Shown: positions 16,800-25,721, counted from the stretch's first letter. The stretch is 64,000 nucleotides of DNA from Natronomonas marina (GCF_024298905.1 NZ_CP101154.1:806001-870000), one strand, 5' to 3'. The notes: generated by a model not told the origin, from the sequence alone. Numbers and translations: made by a program.

Positions 16800-17608
16800 A
16801 ACTGCTCGTCGCGGGCAGCAGCGAGGTCGACGCCGGCAAGACGACCTTCACCGCGGGTCTCGTCGAGCGGACCGGCGTCCGGGGGTTCAAACCCCGCGCC
16901 GGCAACGGCTTCTGGTACGACCACGACGACTACCGCCGGGCCGTCGAGACGGGTCGGCTCTACGGCAAGGACGCCAAGAAACTGGCGGCCGCCTCGCCGG
17001 GCGAGGTCCGACCCGAGGCCATCAACCCGGTCCATCGCCTGTGGATGCCGGTCCCCGGCGGCGGCAAGGGTCTGCTGGGCCGCGAGGAACGGGCCTTCCT
17101 CGTCGACCGGATCACGCCTCCCGCGGGCGAGGACCGCTACGTCGTCAACGGGACCGTAAACGTGCCCGAGGAGGCCGAACGCGGATTGCCGCTCGACGAA
17201 GCGACGGTCGTCGAGGCACTCCCCGAACTGAACGACCTGATGGCGCGGTCGCACGGACCCGCCCTCGACGCCCTCGGCGAGCGCATCGAGAGCCGGGAAG
17301 CCGCAATCGTGGAGTCGTACTCGGACATCGCCCGGCCGCTGTCGGCGTTCGTCCCCGACGCGGTCGCGGTGGTCGAACCCCGTCGCTGTCGGGTCTACGA
17401 CGGCGAACGGTACGCGAAGGCCTGCGACGTCGCAAGCGGCAGTGCCCACGAGGGACGCCTCGAAGAACGGGTCGGCCACGTCACGGACCTGCTTGACCCT
17501 GCGGCGTCGGTGACGCTGCCGGCCCTCGCCGGCGAGGAGCGGGCGGACCTCGGTGCGGTCGCGTCGGCCTACGGCGAGGCCTACGAGGCGCTGCTCTCGA
17601 CGGTCTGA
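16796..17608 (+). CDS. P-loop ATPase, dethiobiotin-synthetase-like fold
   Basis: A 270-residue protein with a P-loop near the N-terminus (GSSEVDAGKTTF, residues 7-18). The spacing is that of dethiobiotin synthetase and cobyric-acid-synthase-type NTPases (GxxxxxGKT). A second conserved stretch follows (GFKPRAGNGFWYDHDDY). The biotin pathway is unlikely because no bio genes are near. It overlaps the small acidic protein upstream by four bases. Haloarchaea carry this as a conserved ATPase of unknown role; substrate and partner are not shown. Confidence 0.7.
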   Translation: MKLLVAGSSEVDAGKTTFTAGLVERTGVRGFKPRAGNGFWYDHDDYRRAVETGRLYGKDAKKLAAASPGEVRPEAINPVHRLWMPVPGGGKGLLGREERAFLVDRITPPAGEDRYVVNGTVNVPEEAERGLPLDEATVVEALPELNDLMARSHGPALDALGERIESREAAIVESYSDIARPLSAFVPDAVAVVEPRRCRVYDGERYAKACDVASGSAHEGRLEERVGHVTDLLDPAASVTLPALAGEERADLGAVASAYGEAYEALLSTV

Positions 17609-17848
17609 TGGAGTAACGGAAACGACGACGCCGCCGTACAGACGCACGGGCCGCTCGCAACGGCGGGTCGTCGGGGATCAGGGTGCCCTGCGGTGGGAGG
17701 CGGCGACGGCAGCACCGCCGGCGGCCCCCGGCCGAACGCCCGGCCGGGACCGCACGACCGTCTCCCTCCGAGGTCGTGGGGGTGTAGCCTCTCGGACGCG
17801 TCTGCGCCCGAATCGAGGCTTGCCGGTGGTAAATACGTTCTCCCAATT

Positions 17849-18433
17849 CTATCCCATCTTCGCCGCCTGGGCCGCGAGTTCGACGTGATACAACGGGTTC
17901 GAGTCGACGGCCGGCCCGTGGCCGACGTACATCGCCGACAGCGTTTCGTCGAGCGTGGCCAGCAGGTACTCGATGCTGTCGACGAGCGTCTCGCGGTTGC
18001 CCTCCGGCAGGTCGGTCCGGCCGAACCCCCCGTTGGCGAACACGAGGTCGCCGGCGAACAGGATGCCCGCCTCGGCCGAGTGAAAACAGAGGTGGTCGTC
18101 CTTGTGGCCCGGCGTGTGCAGCGCCTCGAAGTCGTGGTCGCCCAACCGGACGGTCTCGCCGTCCTCGATGGCGTGGTCGACGAGCGGGTGGTCGGGGTCG
18201 TACCCCCAGATGTCGACCCCGAAGGCCTCGACGACCGACTCGACGTTGCCGACGTGGTCGGGGTGGGTGTGCGTCAGGACGAGGGCGTCGATGCTTCCCG
18301 TGGCGTCCTCGATGCGGGCGACCGCGTCGAAGTCGGACCCGGCGTCGACGAGGACGGCCCGCTCGCCGTCGACGAGGAAGGCGTTGCTCGTCATCGACCG
18401 GACGCCCGCCGCGATGTTCCGAACGGTGGTCAT
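17849..18433 (-). CDS. MBL-fold metallohydrolase, glyoxalase II-like
   Basis: A 194-residue metallo-beta-lactamase-fold hydrolase. Zinc-binding motifs are THTHPDHVGN near residue 60, HTPGHKDDH near residue 107, the bridging Asp in FAGDLVF, and the last His in YVGHGP. The fold and length are close to the glyoxalase II and RNase-J-unrelated small hydrolase group. The start at 18433 (MTTVRN) gives the usual N-terminus; the longer frame to 18472 adds a basic stretch unlikely in a halophile. The gene is divergent from hisF. Its substrate is unknown. The 240 bases between it and the preceding ATPase gene show nothing recognisable. Confidence 0.8.
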   Translation of the reverse strand: MTTVRNIAAGVRSMTSNAFLVDGERAVLVDAGSDFDAVARIEDATGSIDALVLTHTHPDHVGNVESVVEAFGVDIWGYDPDHPLVDHAIEDGETVRLGDHDFEALHTPGHKDDHLCFHSAEAGILFAGDLVFANGGFGRTDLPEGNRETLVDSIEYLLATLDETLSAMYVGHGPAVDSNPLYHVELAAQAAKMG

Positions 18434-18533
18434 TACCCGCCGTAGTCGGCGTGACCGCTTGTGTTTTTCCACTCCAGGCGGTCGCCGACTCCGAAACCGT
18501 CAAACCCGAACCCGGCCAATCTCCGGGTAGTAG

Positions 18534-19349
18534 ATGACCCTCACCAAGCGCATCATCCCCTGCATCGACGTCGACGTCGACGAGGAGGGGAACGCGGCGG
18601 TCTACACCGGCGTCAACTTCGAGGACCTGGAGTACACCGGCGACCCGGTCGAACTCGCCGAGAAGTACAACGAATCGGGCGCCGACGAGTTCGTCTTCCT
18701 CGACATCACCGCCTCGGCGGAGGGTCGAGAGACGATGCTGGACACCGTCTCGGCGGTGGCTGACGAGTGTTTCATCCCGCTGACGGTCGGGGGCGGCATC
18801 CGGACGACCGACGACATCAAGGAGACGCTGCGGGCGGGCGCCGACAAGGTCTCGATCACGACCGGCGCCCTGGAGCGGCCCGCCCTCATAGAGGAGGGCG
18901 CCGAGGCGTTCGGCAGCCAGTGTATCGTCATCAGCGTCGACGCCCGGCGGCGCTTCGACGAGGCCGGCGAACAGTACTTCGACGTCGGCGGCGAGAGCGC
19001 GTGGTTCGAGTGCACGAAGAAGGGCGGCCGCGAGGGGACCGGCGTCGACGTCCTCGAATGGGTCAACGAGGCCGAGAACCGCGGCGCGGGCGAACTGTTC
19101 GTCAACTCCATCGACCGTGACGGGACCAAGGAGGGCTACGACATTCCGCTCCTGCGGGCGGTCTGTGAGAACACCTCGACGCCGGTCATCGCCTCCTCGG
19201 GCTGTGGCGGCCCGGAGCACGTTTACGAGGTGTTCGAGGAGGCCGGCGCCGACGCGGCCCTGGCGGCCTCCATCTTCCACTTCGGCGAGTACACCATCGC
19301 CGAGGTCAAGGAGTACCTCGACGAGCGCGGGGTTCCCGTCCGGCTGTAA
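18534..19349 (+). CDS. hisF: Imidazole glycerol phosphate synthase, cyclase subunit
   Basis: A 271-residue (beta/alpha)8 barrel that makes imidazole-glycerol phosphate and AICAR from PRFAR with ammonia supplied by HisH, linking histidine and purine synthesis. The start KRIIPCIDVD has the catalytic Asp after the conserved Cys, LTVGGGIRT marks the first phosphate site, VNSIDRDGT holds the second catalytic Asp, and IASSGCGG marks the second phosphate site. The length is slightly above the family norm of about 255, from acidic insertions. No other his gene is nearby. rpoL lies 1.7 kb downstream on the opposite strand. Confidence 0.95.
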   Translation: MTLTKRIIPCIDVDVDEEGNAAVYTGVNFEDLEYTGDPVELAEKYNESGADEFVFLDITASAEGRETMLDTVSAVADECFIPLTVGGGIRTTDDIKETLRAGADKVSITTGALERPALIEEGAEAFGSQCIVISVDARRRFDEAGEQYFDVGGESAWFECTKKGGREGTGVDVLEWVNEAENRGAGELFVNSIDRDGTKEGYDIPLLRAVCENTSTPVIASSGCGGPEHVYEVFEEAGADAALAASIFHFGEYTIAEVKEYLDERGVPVRL

Positions 19350-19413
19350 CCGCTCGACCGACGCCTCATCCGAATCCATCGGTATTTATCCGCCGGTCCC
19401 CTCCGTAGCGGTA

Positions 19414-20217
19414 GTGACGTGGCGGTGTACCTGGTGCGGTCGGGAGTACGACGAGGACGACCCGCCGTGTGAGACCTGCGGCCGCGAGACCTTCGAGCGG
19501 GTCGACGACGCTTCGTCGTCGGCCTTCCGGGCCGAGTCGTACGTGTGGGTCTGTGAGAACTGCGGCCGCGAGCACGTCAGGAACGCCAAGATATGTACGG
19601 GCTGTAGCCATCCCACCCTCGAGAAGCGGGCGGTCGGCGACGAGGACCTCGCCCAGGAGGTGTCGGCGCCCGGCTACCTCGACGTCGGGTGGCCGTACCT
19701 GCTCGGCGTCGTCGCCGTGGTCGTCGTCGTCGCGCTGGCGGTGACCGGCGTGATTCCGATACCGGGCCTCGGCGGGCCGCCGGCACCGCCCGAGGCGCCG
19801 GGGGAGGCGACGACGGCGGCCGGTCTCGACCTCCGGGCCGTCGAGAGCGAGGTCGAGGGCGAGTTCGACGCCGAGCGCGGGTCCGAACGTGGCCGTGACG
19901 ACGGCCTGGACGCCCTCGCAACGTACGCTGTCCGCCACGACGTCGCGGCGCGGTACGATTCCGACTACGAGGGAGAGTTCCCCGGCGCCGGCGCCTTCGA
20001 TCCCGACTGCCGGACCGACCTCCGGGCCGGCGCCATCCAGACGTCGCTGGACCCCGCGGCGTTCGACACCGAGGCCGACCTCGCGGCCGCCATCGCCGCG
20101 GACCTCCTCGAGCGGTCCGACTACGAGGCCGCTATCCGCGGGGACGCGGCAACCGAGGCGGTGGCCGTCCACGTCACGCCCGAGAACACGGTCGCGGTCG
20201 CGTACGCCGCTTGCTGA
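19414..20217 (+). CDS. Zinc-ribbon membrane protein with CAP-like C-terminal domain
   Basis: A 267-residue protein with GTG start at 19414; a TATA-like ggtatttat lies about 30 bases upstream. The N-terminus has two zinc ribbons built from CTWCGREY/CETCGRET and CENCGREH/CTGCSHPT. A single membrane helix follows (YLLGVVAVVVVVALAVTGVI, around residue 100), then a Pro-rich linker and a domain of about 130 residues ending AYAAC. That domain has the spacing of a CAP/SCP fold (ERGRDDGLDAL at its start, AVAVHVTPENTVAVAYAAC at its end) but lacks the usual His residues. The ribbons would be cytoplasmic and the last domain extracellular. The CAP assignment is tentative; the two zinc ribbons and helix are clear. 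Confidence 0.65.
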   Translation: MTWRCTWCGREYDEDDPPCETCGRETFERVDDASSSAFRAESYVWVCENCGREHVRNAKICTGCSHPTLEKRAVGDEDLAQEVSAPGYLDVGWPYLLGVVAVVVVVALAVTGVIPIPGLGGPPAPPEAPGEATTAAGLDLRAVESEVEGEFDAERGSERGRDDGLDALATYAVRHDVAARYDSDYEGEFPGAGAFDPDCRTDLRAGAIQTSLDPAAFDTEADLAAAIAADLLERSDYEAAIRGDAATEAVAVHVTPENTVAVAYAAC

Positions 20218-20221
20218 GGAT

Positions 20222-20959
20222 CTACGGCGGCGAGACGAGCCCGCTCGTCAGCTCCGACAGCGGCGCGACGACGGTGTAGTCGGGCGCCTCGACGCTGATT
20301 TCGGCGTCGGAAGCCAGGTCCGCAAAGCGGAGGTGCAACTCGTAGCTACCGTCGGCGCCGACGAAGGCGGCCTCCCGCTGGTCGCTCGGCTCGTGGGTCG
20401 CGTACACCGGCTCGCCGGCGTCGGCGGCGCTCCGTCCGCGGATGACGCGGGCGGCGCCCTGGACCTCCGTCCCCGTGATGGGGTAGCCGCGGTCGGCCCA
20501 CTCGAAGAACCCCTCGTCGATGACGTAGACGTCCTCGTAGCCGTTCTCGATGAGCGTCGACGCCCGCAGCGACGAGAGGTGGTGCGGACAACCGCAGTAA
20601 CAGACGATGCGCTCGTCAGTCGCCCACTCCGCCACGGGGTCGTCCGGGCGCCCGTCGGGCGCTGGACTCCAGACGGCGCCCGTAATGCGGGCTTCCTGGT
20701 ACTGGCCCTCGCCGCGAGCGTCGGCGAAGCGAGCCTCGCCGCGGGCGTACCAGTTGTACGTCACCTTGACGGGCGCCAGCGGCACCATCTGCCCCTCGAC
20801 CTCGATGCGCTCGAAGGAATCCGGGTCGGCGTCCATCGAGGTCGGGGTAGGCGCGTCGGTGTCGGTCGGCCCGGGAGGGCCGTCGCCGTCGCCGCCGAGA
20901 CAGCCGGCGAGGGCGCTCGAGGCGAGGGCGGTCGCGGTCAGGAACGTACGGCGGCGCAT
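20222..20959 (-). CDS. Rhodanese-domain lipoprotein
   Basis: A 245-residue predicted lipoprotein. The signal MRRRTFLTATALASSALAGC has an RRR start and a lipobox Cys at residue 20, followed by a Gly/Asp/Pro/Thr linker. The central domain (about residues 55-170) is rhodanese-like: EARFADARGEGQYQEARITG is the usual Asp-Ala-Arg region, and the active-site loop CYCGCPHH holds several Cys. ENGYEDVYVIDEGFFEW corresponds to the final rhodanese helix and strand. A C-terminal beta-rich tail of about 70 residues has no recognised family. It is extracytoplasmic and may handle sulfur or redox chemistry, but the substrate is unknown. It is convergent with the zinc-ribbon gene, with four bases between the stops. 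Confidence 0.8.
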   Translation of the reverse strand: MRRRTFLTATALASSALAGCLGGDGDGPPGPTDTDAPTPTSMDADPDSFERIEVEGQMVPLAPVKVTYNWYARGEARFADARGEGQYQEARITGAVWSPAPDGRPDDPVAEWATDERIVCYCGCPHHLSSLRASTLIENGYEDVYVIDEGFFEWADRGYPITGTEVQGAARVIRGRSAADAGEPVYATHEPSDQREAAFVGADGSYELHLRFADLASDAEISVEAPDYTVVAPLSELTSGLVSPP

Positions 20960-21013
20960 GCGGAGAGGTGACGGCCCGACCGGGAAGTCGTTTCTGGTTC
21001 CCCCGTCGAACCG

Positions 21014-21298
21014 CTACGCCGCCGTCTCGAAGGCGTTCCGGAAGGCGTCGGTCTTGGTTTTGATGCCGCCGGCGGCCTTCTCCAGGGCGTCCAGGGGCTC
21101 GATGCTGTCGTCGGTCTTGATCGTGACGATGGGGTCGGTCTGGCCGCCGGACTGCTCGGGGTTCATGTCGTAGGTCGCCGCGGTGACGCCGTCGACCTCC
21201 AGCAGCGCCCCCTTCAGCACGTTCATGAACGTGTGGTCCTCGCCCTGTATCTCGATCGACAGTTCCGTGTCGAGGTTCTCGATGACGCGAAGGTCCAT
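21014..21298 (-). CDS. rpoL: DNA-directed RNA polymerase subunit L (Rpo11)
   Basis: A 94-residue subunit of archaeal RNA polymerase, the counterpart of eukaryotic Rpb11 and the bacterial alpha N-terminal domain, which pairs with subunit D in assembly. The motif [19 protein letters not shown] and the following [15 protein letters not shown] strand-turn are typical. The length is normal. It lies in the hisF neighbourhood and is divergent from the SDR gene. Confidence 0.93.
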   Translation of the reverse strand: MDLRVIENLDTELSIEIQGEDHTFMNVLKGALLEVDGVTAATYDMNPEQSGGQTDPIVTIKTDDSIEPLDALEKAAGGIKTKTDAFRNAFETAA

Positions 21299-21354
21299 TG
21301 CCGGACCGTAGACGCAGCGTCGGTATGAGCGTTACGAACCGGAGACTCCCGGTA

Positions 21355-21363
21355 CGCTTTTTT
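21355..21363 (+). promoter_or_regulatory. TATA-like box of the SDR gene
   Basis: The sequence cgctttttt is centred about 27 bases before the ATG at 21386, consistent with a leaderless transcript. Confidence 0.45.
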
Positions 21364-21385
21364 CGAGGCCGGACCCGCCTCCGGT

Positions 21386-22153
21386 ATGGACGGAGACGTG
21401 GCCTTCGATTTCGAGGGGCGGACGGCGGTCGTCACCGGCGGGTCCCGTGGCATCGGGCGGGCTATCGCCCTCGGGTTCGCGGAGGCCGGGGCAGACGTGG
21501 TGCCGCTGGCGCGCAGCGAGCCGGCCCTCGAAGACGTCGTCGCGGCGATCCGTGACCGCGGCGCGGAGAGTCGCCTCGAGACGCTCGACGTCACCGACAG
21601 CGAGGCCGTCACCGACTGCTTCGACCGGATCGCCGACGACCTCGGCGTCGACGTCGTGGTGAACAACGCCGGCGTCAACCCCGAGGCGGCCCTCGGCGAC
21701 CTGGAGGGGGTGACCGACGAGGGCCTCCGGCAGGTGCTGGCGGTCAACCTCGAGGGCGCCTTCGCCTGTGCGCGGGCCGCGGAGTCCGCGCTGCTGGCGT
21801 CCGACGGCGTGCTCGTCAACGTCGCCTCCGTCGGCGGGCTGGTCGGACTGCCGCGCCAGCACCCCTACGTCGCCTCGAAACACGGGCTGGTCGGGCTGAC
21901 CAAGAGCCTCGCGCTCGACTGGGCGCCCGAGGCCCGCGTCAACTGTCTGGCGCCCGGCTACGTCGCAACGGACCTCACCGAGGACCTCCACGCCGACGAC
22001 GACCTCCGGCGGTCCATCGAGGAACGCACGCCCCTGGACCGGTTCGCCGACCCCGAGGAGGTAGCCGGGCCCGCCCTCTTCCTCGCCAGCGACCTCGCCA
22101 GCTACGCGACGGGTGCGACGCTGGCCGTCGACGGCGGCTGGACCGCGCGGTAG
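21386..22153 (+). CDS. SDR-family NAD(P)-dependent oxidoreductase
   Basis: A 255-residue classical short-chain dehydrogenase/reductase. It has the nucleotide motif TGGSRGIGRAI near residue 18, the NNAGV motif near residue 93, a catalytic Ser in NVASVGG, the YxxxK pair in YVASKHGL near residue 165, and the C-terminal GATLAVDGGW. The family reduces or oxidises hydroxyl/keto groups; 3-oxoacyl reductase or a sugar dehydrogenase are both possible. It stands alone with its own leaderless promoter. Confidence 0.9.
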   Translation: MDGDVAFDFEGRTAVVTGGSRGIGRAIALGFAEAGADVVPLARSEPALEDVVAAIRDRGAESRLETLDVTDSEAVTDCFDRIADDLGVDVVVNNAGVNPEAALGDLEGVTDEGLRQVLAVNLEGAFACARAAESALLASDGVLVNVASVGGLVGLPRQHPYVASKHGLVGLTKSLALDWAPEARVNCLAPGYVATDLTEDLHADDDLRRSIEERTPLDRFADPEEVAGPALFLASDLASYATGATLAVDGGWTAR

Positions 22154-22299
22154 GCCAGGATCGACGAACCCCCGGTATCCATCGCGCTCGGACGGCCCGC
22201 TCCCTCGGGACGAACCCCCGATCCGGTGGCCCCTCTCGATCACCGGTGGTCGAGGAACTCAAACCGTATTCAAAATTGTAGTTCTAGGGATCGGCAGCA

Positions 22300-22308
22300 C
22301 CTTTATGA
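22300..22308 (+). promoter_or_regulatory. TATA-like box of the Liv-type operon
   Basis: The box cctttatga is centred about 27 bases before the TTG at 22331, in an AT-rich patch at 22262-22360. The spacing supports TTG as a leaderless start for the solute-binding protein; an in-frame stop lies immediately upstream at 22328-22330, so no earlier start is possible. Confidence 0.55.
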
Positions 22309-22330
22309 TGATTGTACTATAACATGTTGA

Positions 22331-23662
22331 TTGGCAATAGTTAACAATAATAATGGTGATCGGCGGTCGAGGGGATCACGAACGAACCGCGCTTTCGGGG
22401 TCGACAGGCGGTCGTTCCTGAGAGCGACCGGGGCCGGGGCCGTGGGAACCACGTTCGCGGGCTGTCTCGGCGGCGGGAACGGCAACGGTGACGGTGGAAT
22501 CCCGGAGACGATCACCATCGGCGCTCTCGGTCCCGCGGAATCGCCGATGGGCGATTCGATCCTCAAGAGCGCCGAACTCGCGGTCAGCGAGATCAACGAC
22601 GACGGCGGTATCGCCGGTGCCGACGTCGAGGTCTCGACGAAGGACACCATGGACCAGCCGGGGACGACCCGCGAGGTGTACCAGGAGCTGACGACCGGCG
22701 AGAACGTCGACGCGACGGTCGGCATCTTCGGCTCCGAGAGCCTGCTGTCGATCATGGAGAACATCGCCCAGCAGAGTACGGTCCACCTGACCGCGGGAGC
22801 CGCGACGCCCGAGGCCCCCCAGCTCGTCGCCGACGACTACGAGACCAACAAGTACTGGTTCCGGGTCGGGCCGATCAACTCCGTGTTCCTCGGCGAGTCA
22901 CAGCTGCAGTTCGCCGCCGACCGCTTCGAGGCGATGGGCTGGGAGCGGGTCGCCTTCCTCGCGGAGGACTACAAGTGGACCGAGCCGATCACGAGCGACA
23001 TCCAACAGCGTCTCGAAGAGGAGGCCGGCATCGAGGTCACCGGGGTCCGCCGGATCGCGGAGGGGACCGAGGACTTCACGCCGATCTACGACCAGCTCGA
23101 ATCCAGCGACATCGACGGTGCCTACACCGCGTTGGCACACATCGGGACGAACGCGCTCGTCCAGTGGGCCCAACAGCAGCGACCCTTCGGCTTCGGCGGT
23201 ATCCACGTCCCGACCCAGCTGCCCTCCTTCTACCAGGCCACCGAAGGGGCAGCCATCTCGACGTTCTCACAGACGACCGCGACGGCCAACTCCGAGGTGA
23301 CCGAGAAGACGGTGCCGTACGCCAACGCCTACCAGGAGGCCTACGACAGCCTCCCGGTGTACACCGGCTACTCGGCGTACGACGCGGTGTACATGCTCAA
23401 GGAGGCCATCGAGGCGACCGAGAGCGTCGACAGCGACGACCTCGTCACCGAACTGGAGGGGATGTCCTACACCGGCACCGGCGGGAACATCGAGTTCTTC
23501 GGTCCCGACGGCCGGTTCCCCCACGACGTGCGGTACGGGCCCGACTACGCCCAGGGCGTGTACTTCCAGTGGCAGACCGACGGGGAGGGCAACGGGAGAC
23601 AGCGGGTTCTCTGGCCCGACGACCTCGAAGAGACCGAGTACCAATCGCCACCCTGGGCCTGA
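22331..23662 (+). CDS. ABC transporter substrate-binding protein, Liv/amide type
   Basis: A 443-residue exported solute-binding protein of the periplasmic-binding type I (LivK) family. It has a Tat signal (DRRSFLRATGAGAVGTTFAGC) whose Cys starts a lipoprotein anchor. Typical strands follow: TITIGALGPAESPMGDS, ELAVSEINDDGGI, and the GFGGIHVPTQLPSF hinge region. The start must be TTG at 22331 because a stop codon precedes it in frame and no ATG or GTG occurs before the signal. It is the first gene of a transporter operon with two permeases and one ATPase. The ligand could be branched-chain amino acids, amides or a short acyl acid; the neighbouring acyl-CoA genes favour an organic acid, which is inference. 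Confidence 0.88.
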   Translation: MAIVNNNNGDRRSRGSRTNRAFGVDRRSFLRATGAGAVGTTFAGCLGGGNGNGDGGIPETITIGALGPAESPMGDSILKSAELAVSEINDDGGIAGADVEVSTKDTMDQPGTTREVYQELTTGENVDATVGIFGSESLLSIMENIAQQSTVHLTAGAATPEAPQLVADDYETNKYWFRVGPINSVFLGESQLQFAADRFEAMGWERVAFLAEDYKWTEPITSDIQQRLEEEAGIEVTGVRRIAEGTEDFTPIYDQLESSDIDGAYTALAHIGTNALVQWAQQQRPFGFGGIHVPTQLPSFYQATEGAAISTFSQTTATANSEVTEKTVPYANAYQEAYDSLPVYTGYSAYDAVYMLKEAIEATESVDSDDLVTELEGMSYTGTGGNIEFFGPDGRFPHDVRYGPDYAQGVYFQWQTDGEGNGRQRVLWPDDLEETEYQSPPWA

Positions 23663-23668
23663 AACACG

Positions 23669-24532
23669 ATGGTAAGCGCCATCTCCGTCGCGGCGGACGT
23701 CCTCATGCTGGGGGCGCTGTACTCGCTGATAGCCATCGGGTTCACGCTCATCTTCGGGGTCGGAGGCGTGTTGAACCTCGCCCACGGCGGCATCATCACC
23801 GTCGGCGCCTACAGCGCGTACGCCGTCGAAGCGGCTTCCGGGAGCATCGTCGCCGGGGCCATCGCGGCCGCAGTCGTCTCTGCAGCCTTCGCACTCGCCC
23901 TGTACAGGGGCCTCATCAGCAAGATCCGTCACAACCCCGTCACCGTCCTCATCCTGACGCTCGTCGTCGCCATCATCACCGAGCAGGCGGCACTCGTCGT
24001 CTTCGGTGGTCAGGAGCTGGTCGTTCGCCAGCTACTCGAAGGGACCGTGACCGTCTTCGGGGAGAGCATCCAGCGGAACCGTATCCTCGTGTTCGTGCTC
24101 TCGTGGGTGCTCATCGGCGGCCTGTTCTACTTCGTCAACCGGACCCGGACCGGGAAGGCCATCCTCGCGACCTCGATGTCGGACAAGGGCGCGGCCCTGG
24201 TCGGCATCGACTCCGAGTACGTGTACACCTACACATGGGTTCTGGCTGGCGCGCTCGCCGGCCTCGCGGGGCTGTTTCTCGCGTCCTTCCAGACGGCGAG
24301 CCCGCTCATGGGCCGCAACCCGCTGTTGCTGTCGTTCGCCATCGTCGTGTTGGGCGGTCTCGGCAGCATCCGCGGTAGCGTCATCGGCGCGTACCTGATC
24401 AGCTTCCTCGATCAGATAACCATCCGGTTCATCAGCGAACGGCTGGCCGGCGTCTCGGCGCTGATCGTGTTGGTTCTCGTGTTGCTCATCAGACCGAAGG
24501 GTCTCTTCGGCCGCGAACTGGTGGAGGAGTGA
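23669..24532 (+). CDS. ABC transporter permease, LivH-type
   Basis: A 287-residue integral membrane permease with about eight helices. It shows the LivH start ADVLMLGALYSLIAIGFTLI and the conserved segment GGVLNLAHGGI near residue 32. A cytoplasmic loop (MSDKGAALVGIDSEYVYTYT) and the coupling region VVLGGLGSIRGSVIGAY near the C-terminus contact the ATPase. It starts six bases after the substrate-binding gene and ends one base before the next permease gene. Confidence 0.92.
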   Translation: MVSAISVAADVLMLGALYSLIAIGFTLIFGVGGVLNLAHGGIITVGAYSAYAVEAASGSIVAGAIAAAVVSAAFALALYRGLISKIRHNPVTVLILTLVVAIITEQAALVVFGGQELVVRQLLEGTVTVFGESIQRNRILVFVLSWVLIGGLFYFVNRTRTGKAILATSMSDKGAALVGIDSEYVYTYTWVLAGALAGLAGLFLASFQTASPLMGRNPLLLSFAIVVLGGLGSIRGSVIGAYLISFLDQITIRFISERLAGVSALIVLVLVLLIRPKGLFGRELVEE

Positions 24533-24533
24533 G

Positions 24534-25721
24534 ATGTCCGGACAGGCACGATCCGGTTCGAAGTCGTGGGCCGACATCCTCAACCCGGTCGAGATGCAGC
24601 GACACCAGCAGGTCGGGCTCCTCGGAATCCTCGCGCTCTTCGTCCTTCCGGTGGTTCTCCCGGCCATCTACGCCATCTACCTCGCATCGGCGCTGTTCTT
24701 TGCGACGTTCGTGATGAGCTGGGACTTCGTCTCGGGGTACACCGGCGAGATATCGTTCGGTCACGGCCTCTTCTTCGGGGTCGGCGGCTACGCCTCGGGG
24801 ATGTTGAACCTCCACGTCGGTATCGACCCCTGGATCGCCGCACCGCTCGGCGCCGTCGCGGCCGGCGTGGCCGGCCTGCTCATCGGCTTCCCGTCGCTGC
24901 GCGTGAAGGGACCGTACTTCTCGCTCATCACGCTCGTGACGCCGATCATCCTCATCTCGGTGTTCCGGTTCTTCCCGGACTGGACCGGCGGGGAACTCGG
25001 CCTCGTAAGCGTCGGTGCCGTCGAAAACTTCGGCGCGATCGGCCCGATACCGTCGCCGGGAGTCGATCCCTACGCGGGGTACTACCTCGCGCTGTTCGTG
25101 TTCCTGTTCGCGCTGGCGCTGTTCGTCGCCATCACCCGCTCCGACGCGGGGATGGTGTTCACCGCCATCCGGGCCGACGAGATCTCGGTCGCGGCGACCG
25201 GGAAGAACCCCGCGAAGTTCAAGCTGTTCGCCTTCGTCGTCTCGGGACTGGTCGGCGGCTTCGCGGGCGCGATGTACGGCCACAGCGTCGGTGGCTTCAA
25301 CGTCTCGGAGCTACTGGCGCTCCTTATCAGCATCGAGGTCATCATCGCCGCCATCCTCGGCGGCATCGGCACCATCACCGGCGCTGCGGTCGGTGGCCTG
25401 TTTTTCTACCTGCTTCGAGTGTTCATCCGGAACCTCGATACGGTTACCGTCCCGTTCACCGGCGCCGAAATCGAGCTGGTCATCCCGCTTCTCGACGTGG
25501 CGGTCGGGGAGATCTACTTCCTCCTGTTCGGCATCGTGACGTTCGCCTTCCTGTTCTACCTGCCGGAGGGCATCGTCCCCCGAGTGGTGGGAGAGTGGCG
25601 TGCTCGCTCCGAACCGCAGTCCGGTGAAGCCGTCGCCGACGGCGGCACGTCTCGTGGAGAGCGGGTCGTCGAATCCTGGACCGACGACCTCCGGGAGCTG
25701 TTCGGGGGTGACCGCCGATGA
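24534..25721 (+). CDS. ABC transporter permease, LivM-type
   Basis: A 395-residue permease of the LivM type, longer than LivH as usual. It shows SWDFVSGYTGEISFGHGLFF near residue 62 and the coupling-loop region AILGGIGTITGAAVGG near residue 280. The last 50 residues form a hydrophilic tail. Its stop codon overlaps the ATPase ATG by four bases (ATGA), so the two are co-translated. Confidence 0.92.
   Translation: MSGQARSGSKSWADILNPVEMQRHQQVGLLGILALFVLPVVLPAIYAIYLASALFFATFVMSWDFVSGYTGEISFGHGLFFGVGGYASGMLNLHVGIDPWIAAPLGAVAAGVAGLLIGFPSLRVKGPYFSLITLVTPIILISVFRFFPDWTGGELGLVSVGAVENFGAIGPIPSPGVDPYAGYYLALFVFLFALALFVAITRSDAGMVFTAIRADEISVAATGKNPAKFKLFAFVVSGLVGGFAGAMYGHSVGGFNVSELLALLISIEVIIAAILGGIGTITGAAVGGLFFYLLRVFIRNLDTVTVPFTGAEIELVIPLLDVAVGEIYFLLFGIVTFAFLFYLPEGIVPRVVGEWRARSEPQSGEAVADGGTSRGERVVESWTDDLRELFGGDRR

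Noticed and set aside
17481-19379. A 632-codon minus-strand frame over hisF
   Set aside because: It is antisense to hisF and contains long Arg-rich stretches; only the metallohydrolase at 17849-18433, in a different frame, is real on this strand.
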